Below are positions 1-10,696 of a stretch of 54,841 nt of DNA, piece by piece (the stretch's first letter is position 1; each line of letters starts with the position of its first letter). The notes beneath the pieces were generated by a model. That model made no database searches. It saw nothing but the letters and a program-made list of their open reading frames with translations, and was not told the origin of the DNA. The translations under genes were made by a program, and so were the position numbers. The stretch is from Streptosporangiaceae bacterium (GTDB lineage: Bacteria; Actinomycetota; Actinomycetes; Streptosporangiales; Streptosporangiaceae), in the NCBI GenBank assembly GCA_025934635.1, contig JAICWX010000013.1, positions 1 to 54,841 on the forward strand, given 5' to 3'.

Positions 1-173
1 AAACCCGGGCGCGATCATGGCCATCGTGTGAAACCAGCCCGCGGAAACCCGCGAACCAGCCCCATTGACGAGGTTCGTGCATGATAAAACTGTGCACTGG
101 CTTTTAGCACGCTGTTGAGTTCTCAAGGAGCGGACGCACACTGTCCGGAAACTCGCGTTTCCCTTCAGGGCAA
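1..173 (-). promoter_or_regulatory. rRNA operon leader (upstream of 16S rRNA, off window)
   Basis: Read on the minus strand, positions 129-107 give TCCTTGAGAACTCAACAGC followed by GTGC. This closely resembles the conserved element in the 16S rRNA leader of actinobacterial rrn operons, which is linked to antitermination and precursor processing. No ORF with plausible codon use covers the stretch, and two promoters pointing the same way lie just upstream. The mature 16S rRNA would begin beyond position 1 and run leftward out of the window. The assignment rests on the conserved leader motif plus the promoters; the rRNA itself is not visible. Confidence 0.75.
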
Positions 174-180
174 CCATTCA

Positions 181-209
181 AACTTACCGGGTTCGGTACC
201 TCTTGTCAA
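181..209 (-). promoter_or_regulatory. proximal rrn promoter (sigma70 type)
   Basis: On the minus strand a perfect TTGACA -35 box (209-204) and a TAAGTT -10 box (186-181) are separated by exactly 17 nt. Transcription would start near 174 and read into the rRNA leader. The -10 box fits the actinobacterial TANNNT pattern. Confidence 0.75.
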
Positions 210-370
210 GCCAGTTCCGGAGAACTTCGCTGACTCGTGAACCTCGCCCTGCCGCCAGTTCACCTCGAAACCGTCGTCTTGCAGACACGCAAAACCAGAG
301 CTTCGAAGACTTCCTGGTGGCTGTCGGGGGCTTCAGCCGCTTTCGCGTCCGTCCCGGCCCGACAGGAAGA

Positions 371-399
371 ACTCTATGGGTGCACGGCACCTTCGTCAA
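371..399 (-). promoter_or_regulatory. distal rrn promoter (sigma70 type)
   Basis: On the minus strand TTGACG (399-394) and TAGAGT (376-371) are again separated by exactly 17 nt. The predicted start is near 364. Together with the promoter at 181-209 this gives the tandem arrangement usual for rRNA operons. Between 400 and 629 I found no further convincing promoter, RNA or gene. Confidence 0.65.
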
Positions 400-629
400 A
401 TCGAACTCGGCTACATCCTGTCACCGCAGGTCAGACGCGGTGTAGCAGCCGCCGGATGACCGGTCACCCGCCTCGCCCGCTCGGTGAGGCGGCGGAAGAC
501 TTGTGTGGGCCTAGCCCTGTCATCGCCACACCTTCCCCGGCGCCAACCAAGCCAAACACGAAAAGCCGGCGGGTTATCGCTCCGCGGCCGGACCAATGAC
601 CACGGAAGCGGATCATGCCGTGACCATCT

Positions 630-1916
630 CTAGGAGGCAGGCTGGCCGATCTCGACCGCGCCGATAGTGCGCTTGCCACGGCGCAGGATCAGGTAGCGCC
701 CGTACAGCAGGTCGCCGGCGCCGGGCACCGCGCCCACCTCGGTGATCTTGCGGTTGTTCAGGTAGGCCCCGCCCCCGGTGATGGCGCGGCGCGCCTCCGA
801 GACCGACGTCACGACCCCGGCCGCCGCCATCAGGTTCGCCAGCGGCGGCAGCGCGCCGGCGTCGGCGTCGGCCTGGTGCGGGCGCAGCTCGGCGACGGCC
901 GCGGTCAGGGTGCGCTCGTCGAGCTCGGCGAGTTCCCCCTGACCGAACAGGGCCCGGCTGGCCGCGATCGCGCGCTGGGTCTCCTCCGCGCCGTGGACCA
1001 GCGTGGTGATCTCCTCGGCCAGGGCACGCTGGCCCGCGCGAGCGGCCGGGCGCTCCGCGCTCTCCTGGGCAAGCGCCTCGATCTCCTCGCGCGACTTGAA
1101 GCTGAACACGCGCAGCAGGTTCGGCACCTCAGCGTCGCTGACGTTCAGCCAGAACTGGTAGAACGCGTACGGCGCCATGAGCTCGGGGCTGAGCCAGATC
1201 GCGCCGCCCTCGGACTTGCCGTACTTGGTCCCGTCCGGCTTGGTGATCAGCGGAGTCGCCAGCGCGTGCACCGACGCGCCCTCCACCGACCTGATCAGCC
1301 CGACCCCGGCAACCAGGTTGCCCCACTGGTCGCTGCCGCCCAGCTGCAGGGTGCAGCCGTGCCGCCGGTAGAGCTCGAGGAAGTCCATGGACTGAAGCAG
1401 CTGGTAGCTGAACTCGGTGTAGCTGATCCCGCCCGCTTCCAGCCGGGCCTTGACCGACTCCCGGTCCAGCATCCGGTTGACCGAGAAGTGCTTGCCGATG
1501 TCGCGCAGGAAGTCCAGCACCGGCATCGGGCCGGTCCAGTCCAGGTTGCTGACGATCAGCGCGCTCGACTCGCCCGCGTCGAAGTCCAGGAACCTGGACA
1601 CCTCACCGCGGATCCGCTCCACCCACTCGGCCACCGTGTCACGCGAGTTGAGCACCCGCTCGGACGACTTGCCGCTCGGGTCGCCGATCAGCCCGGTGGC
1701 CCCGCCGACCAGCCCGATCGGGCGATGGCCGGCCAGCTGCAGGCGGCGCAGGGTGACCAGCAGCACCAGGTTCCCGATGTGCAGCCCCGGCGCGGTCGGG
1801 TCGAAGCCGCCGTACATCGTGACCCGGCCCGATTTCAGCGCCAACCGCAGCTCGTCGAGATTGGTGCTGTCAGCGATCAGGCCCCGCCAGGAGAGTTCGT
1901 CGATGATGTCGTCCAC
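630..1916 (-). CDS. tyrS: tyrosyl-tRNA synthetase
   Basis: Cytoplasmic class I aminoacyl-tRNA synthetase that charges tRNA-Tyr; 428 aa, normal for bacterial TyrRS. The HIGH-type motif is HIGN at residues 46-49. The Tyr-binding GGSDQWGN stretch is at about 193-200 and the KMSKS-type loop is KYGKS at 231-235. A C-terminal S4-like RNA-binding domain covers about 360-425. The start is GTG at 1916 and the upstream DNA glycosylase ends 26 nt earlier, so argH, the glycosylase and tyrS may be cotranscribed. No T-box leader is visible in the short gap. The rRNA operon follows downstream. Confidence 0.96.
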   Translation of the reverse strand: MDDIIDELSWRGLIADSTNLDELRLALKSGRVTMYGGFDPTAPGLHIGNLVLLVTLRRLQLAGHRPIGLVGGATGLIGDPSGKSSERVLNSRDTVAEWVERIRGEVSRFLDFDAGESSALIVSNLDWTGPMPVLDFLRDIGKHFSVNRMLDRESVKARLEAGGISYTEFSYQLLQSMDFLELYRRHGCTLQLGGSDQWGNLVAGVGLIRSVEGASVHALATPLITKPDGTKYGKSEGGAIWLSPELMAPYAFYQFWLNVSDAEVPNLLRVFSFKSREEIEALAQESAERPAARAGQRALAEEITTLVHGAEETQRAIAASRALFGQGELAELDERTLTAAVAELRPHQADADAGALPPLANLMAAAGVVTSVSEARRAITGGGAYLNNRKITEVGAVPGAGDLLYGRYLILRRGKRTIGAVEIGQPAS

Positions 1917-1942
1917 GCCTGAATGGTGCCACTTACCGGCCG

Positions 1943-2632
1943 TCAGGGGGTAACCAGTTTGCGCTTTCTCGGTACGGCCGCGCGGTACACCGACACCGCC
2001 GGATCACCCTCGAGCCAGAACCGCCAGGGGATTTCGGCTGCGCTGCTCACCCCGACCCGCGGTCCGGTGGCGATTTTTACCGAACGGGGTGCCGGCTCCG
2101 CTCCGGTGCCGATCCGGAGTGACGAGGACGGGACGCAGGCGTCGGCGCCGTCGAGGGCACGGTCGATGCCAAGCGCCAGGCAGAGCCGGGCCGGCCCGCG
2201 GGCCAGGTCCCGGGACGCGAGCGTGCTTGCCCCGCGGGGGCTGGCCGGGCTGGGTGCTCGGCCCCGGGTGCGCCGGGCCCGGGCCAGCTCCTCCCCCGCG
2301 ACGATCGCGCCGGCCCGCAGCAGCACCGCTGAGGCCCCCTCCTGGCCGGCCGGGCCCTGCTCGCCCAGGCAGACCAGGTTGACGCAGAAGTACATGCCGT
2401 AGGTGAAGTACACGTAGGCGTGGCCGGGCGGGCCGAACATCACCGCGTTCCGCCGGGTCTTGCCCCGGTACGCGTGCGAGGCCGGGTCGGACGCCCCGGC
2501 GTACGCTTCCACCTCGGTGAGCCGGACCGCGACCAGGCCGTCAGCCGTCTCGTGCTCGAGCACGCAGCCGAGCAGGTCCGGCGCCACCTCGACCGAGGGC
2601 CGGGCGAAGAAGTCCCGCGGGAGCAGCTGCAC
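1943..2632 (-). CDS. 3-methyladenine DNA glycosylase (AAG/MPG family)
   Basis: Base-excision repair enzyme of the alkyladenine glycosylase family, which removes alkylated purines such as 3-methyladenine; 229 aa. The N-terminal LLPRDFF and DLLGCVL stretches are typical. TEVEAYAG (near residue 40) contains the catalytic Glu region, and the [16 protein letters not shown] stretch is the family core. An Ala/Arg/Ser-rich stretch (about residues 115-145) looks like a lineage-specific insertion. The GTG start follows the TAG of argH with no gap, so translation is likely coupled. Its place between argH and tyrS probably reflects actinobacterial synteny more than a shared function. Confidence 0.9.
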   Translation of the reverse strand: MQLLPRDFFARPSVEVAPDLLGCVLEHETADGLVAVRLTEVEAYAGASDPASHAYRGKTRRNAVMFGPPGHAYVYFTYGMYFCVNLVCLGEQGPAGQEGASAVLLRAGAIVAGEELARARRTRGRAPSPASPRGASTLASRDLARGPARLCLALGIDRALDGADACVPSSSLRIGTGAEPAPRSVKIATGPRVGVSSAAEIPWRFWLEGDPAVSVYRAAVPRKRKLVTP

Positions 2633-4832
<2,200 letters not shown>

Positions 4833-4836
<4 letters not shown>

Positions 4837-5822
4837 GTGGCGTCCCCCGAGCGCTCCAGCAACCAGGTGAGGAGGGCCTTCTGGGCGTGCAGCCGGTTTT
4901 CCGCCTGTTCCCAGACGACGCTGTTCGGCCCGTCGATCACCTCGGCGCTGATCTCCTCGCCGCGGTGGGCGGGCAGGCAGTGCAGGACCAGGCAGCCGGG
5001 CTTGGCCAGCGCCAGCTTGGCGCTGTCCAGCCGGTACGGCTCCAGGACCACGCGGCGTTCCCCGGCCATGGCTTCCTGGCCCATGGAGGCCCACACATCG
5101 GTGGCGATCACGTCGGCCTGCTCGCACGCGGCCGCGGGGTCGGTGCAGAGCTCCACCGAGCCGCCGGTCTGCCCGGCGATCCTGGCCGCGGCGGCGACGA
5201 TCTCCGGGTCGGGGACCACGGTCTCGGGCGCGCCGATGCGCACCTGCATCCCGGCGGTCGCCCCGCCGAGCAGGTACGACTGCGACATGTTGCTCGAGCC
5301 GTCGCCGAGGAAGGTCAGCACCCGGCCGGCCAGCGAGCCGGCGTGGGCCCGGATGGTCTGCAGGTCGGCCAGGATCTGGCAGGGATGGAACTGGTCGGTC
5401 AGCGCGTTGATCACCGGCACGGCCGAGGCGGCGGCCAGGGCGTCGATCCGCTCCTGCTCATAGGTCCGCCACACGACCGCGGCGACCTGGCGTTCCAGCA
5501 CCCGGGCGGCGTCCTCGATCGTCTCGCCGCGGCCGAAGTGGGTGGTCTGGGTGTCGATGATCATCGGGAAGCCGCCGAGCTCGGCGATGCCGACGGTGAA
5601 CGACACCCGGGTGCGCAGGCTCGGCTTGTCGAACAGCACGGCCACGGCGCGGGGACCGGCCAGGGGCTTGAAGCGGGGGAGCGCGGGGGGGATCAGGGTT
5701 TCGTCCCCCCCGGAGGCAGCAGAGTGACCGAAGCGGTCCTTCTTCAGCTGGTCGGCCAGGTCGAGGACGGCGGCTTGCTCGGCCGGGGCCAGGTCGTCGT
5801 CGCGCAGGAAGTGCCGGGTCAC
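4833..5822 (-). CDS. argF: ornithine carbamoyltransferase
   Basis: Converts ornithine and carbamoyl phosphate to citrulline in the cytoplasm; 329 aa. The carbamoyl-phosphate motif is SLRTR at residues 68-72 (the family usually has STRTR). [12 protein letters not shown] is the HPCQ motif, and [11 protein letters not shown] near residue 270 carries the ornithine-binding HCLP. The GTG start at 5822 overlaps the argD TGA (GTGA), and the stop overlaps argR. The frame is open further upstream, but that part lies inside argD. Residues of about 33-48 are an insertion coded by a G7/C7 palindromic tract (5684-5712). Confidence 0.95.
5684..5712. repeat. in-frame G7/C7 palindrome in argF
   Basis: CGGGGGGG (5684-5691), a 13-nt loop and CCCCCCCG (5705-5712) form an inverted repeat inside argF. 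It encodes part of an N-terminal insertion not expected in ornithine carbamoyltransferases. A similar G7/C7 element occurs in argJ. Confidence 0.7.
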
Positions 5823-7006
5823 GAGCTCACCTCGTCCAGGACGGCGGGCAGCGCGGCCACGAACTCGTCCGCCTCGGCCGCCGTCAGGATCAGCGGCGGC
5901 GCCAGCCGGATCGCGTCCGGCTGGACCGCGTTGACCAGGAAGCCGGCCCGCCGGGCGGCGGCCTCGACGCCGGGGGCGAGCGGCGCCGTCAGGACGACCG
6001 CCCGCCATAGCCCGGCGCCGCGGACGCCCGCGACCAGCGGGTGGCTGATCTCACTCAGGCCGGCCGCCAGGTGCTCGCCGGTCTCGGTGACGTGGGCCAG
6101 CAGGCCGTCGCGCTCGATGGTGTCCAGGACGGCCAGGGCCGCGGCGCAGGCGACCGGGTTCCCGCCGAAGGTGGAGCCGTGATCTCCCTGGGAGAAGCCG
6201 GAGCCGGCCGGGCCGAGGCCGATGCAGGCGCCGATCGGCAGCCCGCCGCCCAGGCCCTTGGCCAGGGTGAGGACGTCGGGCCGGACGCCGGCGCTCTGGT
6301 GCGCGAACCACGCTCCGGTCCGGCCGATGCCGCTCTGGATCTCGTCGAGCACCAGGAGGGCGCCGGCCTGATCACAGTCTTCGCGGGCCGCGGCCAGGTA
6401 GCCCGCGGGGGCGGGCACCACGCCGCTCTCCCCCAGGCCGGGCTCGAGGAAGACGGCGGCCACGTCGGGACCCACCGCGGCCTGCAGCGCCTCCGCGTCG
6501 CCGTACGGAACGAACCGGACTTCCTGGCCATACGGGCCGAACGGGGTGCGGATCGAGTCTTTGCCGGTGAGCGCGAGCGACCCTAGGGTCCGGCCGTGGA
6601 AGCTGCGCTCGGCGGCCACGATCACCGGCCGCTCCGGGCCCTGGATGCGCCGCACCAGCTTGACCGCGGCCTCGTTGGCCTCGGTGCCGGAGTTGGCGAG
6701 GAAGACGCGGCCGTCCTCTCCCAGCAGCGCGAGCAGGCGCTCGGCGAGGTCGAGCTCGCGCTCGTGCAGGAACAGGTTGGAGGTGTGCGCCACCTGGGCC
6801 ACCTGGCGGCTGACCGCCTCGACGATGGCCGGGTGGGCGTGCCCGAGCGAGCTCACCGCGATGCCGGCGATCAGGTCCAGGTACTCGCGGCCATCAGCAT
6901 CCCAGACCCGGCAGCCTCGGCCAAGGAGTATGGCCACCGGGGGCACCCCGTAGTTCGGCATGAACGCCGCGGCGAACCGCTTCTGCAGGGTTTCCGTATT
7001 GGTCAT
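5819..7006 (-). CDS. argD: acetylornithine aminotransferase
   Basis: PLP-dependent class III aminotransferase converting N-acetylglutamate semialdehyde to N-acetylornithine; 395 aa, the normal size. The PLP-binding Lys is in [12 protein letters not shown] (about residue 250). [10 protein letters not shown] is at 105-114, and the cofactor-binding Asp is in [14 protein letters not shown] (about 218-231). The ATG start overlaps the argB TGA (ATGA), with a ribosome-binding site AGGAGGTAG just upstream. The stop overlaps argF. As in other organisms, the enzyme may also serve lysine synthesis. Confidence 0.96.
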   Translation of the reverse strand: MTNTETLQKRFAAAFMPNYGVPPVAILLGRGCRVWDADGREYLDLIAGIAVSSLGHAHPAIVEAVSRQVAQVAHTSNLFLHERELDLAERLLALLGEDGRVFLANSGTEANEAAVKLVRRIQGPERPVIVAAERSFHGRTLGSLALTGKDSIRTPFGPYGQEVRFVPYGDAEALQAAVGPDVAAVFLEPGLGESGVVPAPAGYLAAAREDCDQAGALLVLDEIQSGIGRTGAWFAHQSAGVRPDVLTLAKGLGGGLPIGACIGLGPAGSGFSQGDHGSTFGGNPVACAAALAVLDTIERDGLLAHVTETGEHLAAGLSEISHPLVAGVRGAGLWRAVVLTAPLAPGVEAAARRAGFLVNAVQPDAIRLAPPLILTAAEADEFVAALPAVLDEVSS

Positions 7007-7902
7007 TTGCTACCTCCTGGAAGGACCATGGTCCCGATGCCGGAGTCGGTGAAGATCTCGAGCAGGACGGCGTGGCTGAGGCGGCCGTCCAGGACGTGCG
7101 CCTGCGGCACACCGCCTTGCACGGCGGTCAGGCAGGCCTCCATCTTGGGAATCATCCCGGCCGCCAGGCCCGGCAGCAGCCCGGCCAGCTCGGCCGCGGT
7201 GAGCTCGCTGATGACCTCGGCCGACGACGGCCAGTCCCGGTACAGGCCGGCCACGTCGGTGAGCACCACGAGCTTGGCCGCGTCCAGGGCGACCGCGAGC
7301 GCGGCCGCCGCGGTATCCGCGTTCACGTTGTAGATCTCGCCGTCCTGGCCGGCGGCCACGCTGGAGACGACCGGGATCCGGCCGTCGGCCAGCAGCGCCT
7401 CGATGGCGCCGGGGTCGGTGGCCACGATCTCGCCGACCAGGCCGATGTCGACCGGCTCGCCGTCCACGACCGCCGTCTTGCGGACCGCGGTGAGCGTGCC
7501 CGCGTCCTCCCCCGACATGCCCACCGCGAACGGGCCGTGCCGGTTGATCAGGCCGACGATGTCCTTGTTGACCGTGCCGGACAGCACCATCCGGACGACC
7601 TCCATGGCCGCCGGCGTGGTGACCCGGAGCCCGGCGGTGAACGAGGACTCGACGCCGAGCCGGGCGAGCATCGTGTTGATCTGCGGGCCGCCGCCGTGCA
7701 CCACGACCGGGCGCAGCCCGGCGTAGCGCAGGAACACCAGGTCCTGGGCGAACGCCAGGCGCAGCGCCTCGTCGGCCATGGCGTGCCCGCCGTACTTGAT
7801 CACCACCGTCTCGCCGTGGAACCGGTTCAGCCAGGGCAGCGCCTCAATGAGCGTGGCCGCCTTGGCCGACGCGTCGGCGATCCGGGAATCGGTGACCGTC
7901 AC
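7003..7902 (-). CDS. argB: acetylglutamate kinase
   Basis: Phosphorylates N-acetylglutamate, usually the arginine-controlled step in actinobacteria; 299 aa. The amino-acid-kinase fold is shown by [10 protein letters not shown] near residue 33, [12 protein letters not shown], and [10 protein letters not shown] toward the C-terminus. The GTG start at 7902 (VTVTDSR) overlaps the argJ TGA (GTGA). A much longer upstream extension of this frame lies within argJ and is rejected. An N-terminal helix of about 25 residues precedes the kinase core, as expected for arginine-sensitive hexameric forms, which suggests feedback inhibition. Confidence 0.96.
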   Translation of the reverse strand: MTVTDSRIADASAKAATLIEALPWLNRFHGETVVIKYGGHAMADEALRLAFAQDLVFLRYAGLRPVVVHGGGPQINTMLARLGVESSFTAGLRVTTPAAMEVVRMVLSGTVNKDIVGLINRHGPFAVGMSGEDAGTLTAVRKTAVVDGEPVDIGLVGEIVATDPGAIEALLADGRIPVVSSVAAGQDGEIYNVNADTAAAALAVALDAAKLVVLTDVAGLYRDWPSSAEVISELTAAELAGLLPGLAAGMIPKMEACLTAVQGGVPQAHVLDGRLSHAVLLEIFTDSGIGTMVLPGGSK

Positions 7903-9098
7903 GTGGAGTAGGCCGAATTCTCGTGCACGTACTCCGTGGTCAGGTCGGTGGTCAAGATGATCGCGGAGTGCGGGCCGGCGGACAGGTCCACGGTGATCGT
8001 CACGTCCTTCGGCTTCAGGTCCACCTTGCCGCGCCCGTCGCCGGGGGCGCCGTGCCGGCAGACCCAGATCCCGTTGATCGCGACGTTCAGCCGGTCCGGC
8101 TCGAAGACCGCGTCGGTGGTGCCGACCGCGCTCAGCACCCGGCCCCAGTTGGGATCCTCGCCGCCGATGGCGCACTTGAGCAGGTTGTTGCGGGCCACGG
8201 CGCGCCCCGCCGTCACCGCGTCGGCCTCCGAGGCGGCCCCCACCACCTCGATGGCGATCATCTTGTTGGCGCCCTCGGCGTCCAGCTGGAGCTGCCGGGC
8301 CAGGTCCGCGCACACCTCGGTGAGCACCTGGGCGAACCCGGCCTGGTCCGGCGTCACCCCGGACGCCCCGCTGGCCATCAGCAGCACCGTGTCGTTGGTG
8401 GACATGCAGCCGTCGGTGTCCAGCCGGTCGAAGGTCACCGCGGTGGCCGAGCGGAGCGCGGCGTCGAGCCGGTCCGCCGCGAGGTCGGCGTCCGTGGTGA
8501 TCACGCACAGCATGGTGGCCAGCCCGGGCGCGAGCATCCCGGCGCCCTTGGCCATCCCGCCGATGGAGTAGCCGTTCACCCTGCTGCCCGCGGGGGGGAC
8601 GACCCCCCCGTTCCCCCCCGCGGCAACCCGTCTGAAGGCGATCTTCACCACGGTGTCGGTGGTCCGGATCGCGTCGGCGGCGGCCAGGCCGCCGGCCCGG
8701 GAGGCGGCGGCCACCGCGGCGTCGACCGCGGGCAGCAGCTTGTCCATCGGCAGCCGCTCGCCGATCAGGCCGGTCGAGCAGACCGCCATCTCCCCCGCGG
8801 AGTCGTCGAGGGCGGCGGCCAGGTGCTCGGCGGTGGCGTGGGTGTCGGTGAAGCCGAGCGGGCCGGTGCAGGCGTTGGCCCCGCCGGAGTTGAGGACCAC
8901 CGCCCGGACCCGGCCGCCGCTGACCACCTGGCGGGTCCAGGTGACCGGGGCGGCCTGCACCCGGTTGGAGGTGAACACGGCGGCGGCGGCCCGGGACGGC
9001 CCGTCGTTCAGGACCACGGCCACGTCTGGCTGGCCGGACGGCTTCAGCCCGGCCGTCACGCCGGCGGCGCGGAAACCCAGGGGGGCGGTGACGCTCAA
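7899..9098 (-). CDS. argJ: bifunctional glutamate N-acetyltransferase / ornithine acetyltransferase
   Basis: Recycles the acetyl group from acetylornithine to glutamate. ArgJ is made as one chain that self-cleaves at a Thr inside ATM-LCV; this is visible at [11 protein letters not shown] with Thr at about residue 195. Length is 399 aa, normal. The start is a TTG at 9098 that overlaps the argC TGA (TTGA). No ATG or GTG lies close by in frame, so the weak start probably depends on coupling. Residues of about 159-173 ([11 protein letters not shown]) are an insertion coded by three 7-nt homopolymer runs (8592-8619). The cyclic acetyl pathway fits the absence of argA/argE here. Confidence 0.95.
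   Translation of the reverse strand: MSVTAPLGFRAAGVTAGLKPSGQPDVAVVLNDGPSRAAAAVFTSNRVQAAPVTWTRQVVSGGRVRAVVLNSGGANACTGPLGFTDTHATAEHLAAALDDSAGEMAVCSTGLIGERLPMDKLLPAVDAAVAAASRAGGLAAADAIRTTDTVVKIAFRRVAAGGNGGVVPPAGSRVNGYSIGGMAKGAGMLAPGLATMLCVITTDADLAADRLDAALRSATAVTFDRLDTDGCMSTNDTVLLMASGASGVTPDQAGFAQVLTEVCADLARQLQLDAEGANKMIAIEVVGAASEADAVTAGRAVARNNLLKCAIGGEDPNWGRVLSAVGTTDAVFEPDRLNVAINGIWVCRHGAPGDGRGKVDLKPKDVTITVDLSAGPHSAIILTTDLTTEYVHENSAYST
8588..8623. repeat. in-frame G7/C7 palindrome in argJ
   Basis: CCGCGGGGGGG and CCCCCCCGCGG form an 11-bp inverted repeat around a 14-nt loop that itself holds another C7 run. Runs are G7 at 8592-8598, C7 at 8603-8609 and C7 at 8613-8619. The element encodes a Gly/Pro insertion in ArgJ and resembles the element in argF. 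Confidence 0.7.
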
Positions 9099-10168
9099 GG
9101 GGACACTCCGTAGGCGGTCAGGCCGGCCGTCTCCGGCAGGCCGAGCATGAGGTTGGCGATCTGGATGGCCTGCCCGGCCGCGCCCTTGACCAGGTTGTCC
9201 AGGGCGCAGACGACAACGGCGCGGCCGGCGTGCGGATCGGCCGCCACCTGCAGGTGGGCGGTGTTGGAGCCGAGGGTGGCGCCGGTGGCCGGCCAGCGGC
9301 CCTCGGGCAGCACGTGCACGAAGGGCTCCCCGTCGTAGGCGGCGCGGAGCGCGTCGCGCAGCGGGCCGGTGCCGGCGCCCGGCTCGCTTATCCGGGCGCC
9401 GCTTATCCGGGCGGTGCAGGTGGCCAGGATGCCGCGGGCCATCGGCGCCAGCGTCGGGGTGAAGGACACGGAGGGCGGGGCCGGGGCGGGGACTCCTACT
9501 CGTTCGGGATCAATGTTTTGCTCTATCTCTGGAGTGTGGCGGTGGGTACCTCCGACCTGGTAGGCGGACATCGAGCCCATGACTTCGGTGGCGAGCAGGT
9601 CGGGCCGCGGCGCGCGGCCCGCGCCGGACGTACCGGAGGCCGCCACGATCACGATGTCGGCCGGGTCGGCCAGGTCGGCCGCCAGCAGCGGGGCCAGCGC
9701 GAGGATCGACGCGGTGGCGTAGCAGCCGGGGGCGGCCACGGTGGCGGCAGCCCGGATGGCGTCCCGCGCGCCGGGCAGCTCGGGCAGCCCGTAGGTCCAC
9801 TGCCCGGCGTACGGCGTCGGGTAGTACCGCGTCCATTTCCCGGCATCGGCGAGCCGGAAGTCGGCGCTCAGGTCGATGACCTTGAGGTGGCCCGGCAGGC
9901 GCGCGGCCAGCGGCCCGGACTCCCCGTGCGGGAGCGCGGTGAACAGCAGGTCGGCACCGGCCAGGATGTCCGGCTCGGTCGCGGCGAAGACCGCGCCGTC
10001 CAGGCCGGGGTGGCCGGTCAGCTGCGGGTGCACCGCGGTCACCGGGGTGCCGGCGCTGCTGTTCGCGGTCACCGGCCCGATCTCCAGGTCGGGATGGCCA
10101 GCCAGCAGGCGGAGCAGTTCGCCGCCCGCGTACCCGCTAGCGCCCGCAACCGCCACTCTCGCACCCAT
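9095..10168 (-). CDS. argC: N-acetyl-gamma-glutamyl-phosphate reductase
   Basis: NADPH-dependent reduction of N-acetylglutamyl phosphate to the semialdehyde; 357 aa. The N-terminal Rossmann motif is [16 protein letters not shown] (about residues 7-22). The catalytic Cys is in [10 protein letters not shown] (Cys149), and [11 protein letters not shown] carries the conserved His. ATG start. First gene of the operon, with an ARG-box-like operator 16-50 nt upstream. The stop overlaps the TTG start of argJ. Residues of about 224-236 (VPAPAPPS) look like a short Pro/Ala insertion. Confidence 0.96.
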   Translation of the reverse strand: MGARVAVAGASGYAGGELLRLLAGHPDLEIGPVTANSSAGTPVTAVHPQLTGHPGLDGAVFAATEPDILAGADLLFTALPHGESGPLAARLPGHLKVIDLSADFRLADAGKWTRYYPTPYAGQWTYGLPELPGARDAIRAAATVAAPGCYATASILALAPLLAADLADPADIVIVAASGTSGAGRAPRPDLLATEVMGSMSAYQVGGTHRHTPEIEQNIDPERVGVPAPAPPSVSFTPTLAPMARGILATCTARISGARISEPGAGTGPLRDALRAAYDGEPFVHVLPEGRWPATGATLGSNTAHLQVAADPHAGRAVVVCALDNLVKGAAGQAIQIANLMLGLPETAGLTAYGVSP

Positions 10169-10183
10169 ATGCCCCTCGCAACG

Positions 10184-10218
10184 TTGGAAGAGTATTCATA
10201 ATAACGCATGAATATGCA
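10184..10218 (-). promoter_or_regulatory. putative ARG box operator upstream of argC
   Basis: The stretch TTGGAAGAGTATTCATA (10184-10200) matches most of the ARG-box half-site pattern TGAAT-N4-ATTCA, and a second TGAAT half-site follows at 10209-10213. ATTCAT and ATGAAT form an inverted repeat across the region. The site is AT-rich in a GC-rich setting and lies between argC and the divergent lipoprotein gene. ArgR, encoded in the same operon, is the likely ligand. Confidence 0.6.
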
Positions 10219-10285
10219 GAGCGCGAGAGGCCGTACCGCGAGGCAGGCCGGGCATCGCGGGGTGGCCAGGGCATAGGGTAAGCCG

Positions 10286-10696
10286 GTGGAGCGGGCGGAC
10301 GCGAGACGGCGGGTGCTGGGATTGGCGGGGAGCGCGGCGGCGGCCGCGGCCTTCGCGGCCGTGCTGGCCGGGTGCTCGTCCGGATCGGCAGGCGCCGGGG
10401 CGACCTGCGGCAGCACGCACACCGCGGCCGGGGTGCCGGTCGTCATCAAGGTGGCCAGGGGCTCGGTGAGCTGCCGGACCGCCGTCAGCATCGAGAACGC
10501 CTACACCGCCAGGGTCAAGGACGGCCAGGTGCGGGGCAACGGCGGCGGCGCGCCCGTCACCGTGAGCGGCTGGACGTGCCAGGGGTATTCCACCCCGGAG
10601 GTGCTGAGCACGGGGAACGCGTCCCGGTGCCGGAATGGCGGCACCGAGATCCGGGCGGTCCTGGACGTGCCATCGGCGACGGATTCTGCGCCTTAG
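10286..10696 (+). CDS. putative secreted lipoprotein, function unknown
   Basis: A 136-aa protein with a lipoprotein signal: basic N-terminus (MERADARRR), hydrophobic Ala-rich core, and the lipobox LAGC with Cys near residue 29. The mature part has three further Cys residues and a short beta-rich sequence (VKDGQVRGNGGGAPVTVSGWTC), so it is probably an extracellular lipid-anchored domain. GTG start at 10286. It is divergent from argC, and its stop codon overlaps that of the convergent diguanylate cyclase gene (TTAG). I do not recognise a family. Confidence 0.7.
   Translation: MERADARRRVLGLAGSAAAAAAFAAVLAGCSSGSAGAGATCGSTHTAAGVPVVIKVARGSVSCRTAVSIENAYTARVKDGQVRGNGGGAPVTVSGWTCQGYSTPEVLSTGNASRCRNGGTEIRAVLDVPSATDSAP

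Noticed and set aside
203..599. Plus-strand ORFs in the rRNA leader region
   Set aside because: They overlap clear rrn promoters and lack SD and codon bias.
876..1922. Long plus-strand ORFs opposite tyrS, argH, pheT, rne, mrdA and other genes
   Set aside because: These are antisense shadows produced by GC-rich codon bias and have no domain or ribosome-binding site.
4837..5127. Extended argR start 97 codons upstream
   Set aside because: The extra sequence lies inside argF in another frame. The GTG overlapping the argF stop gives the conserved ArgR N-terminus.
7903..8508. Extended argB N-terminus
   Set aside because: The added residues are the out-of-frame shadow of argJ. The GTGA overlap start fits the family length.
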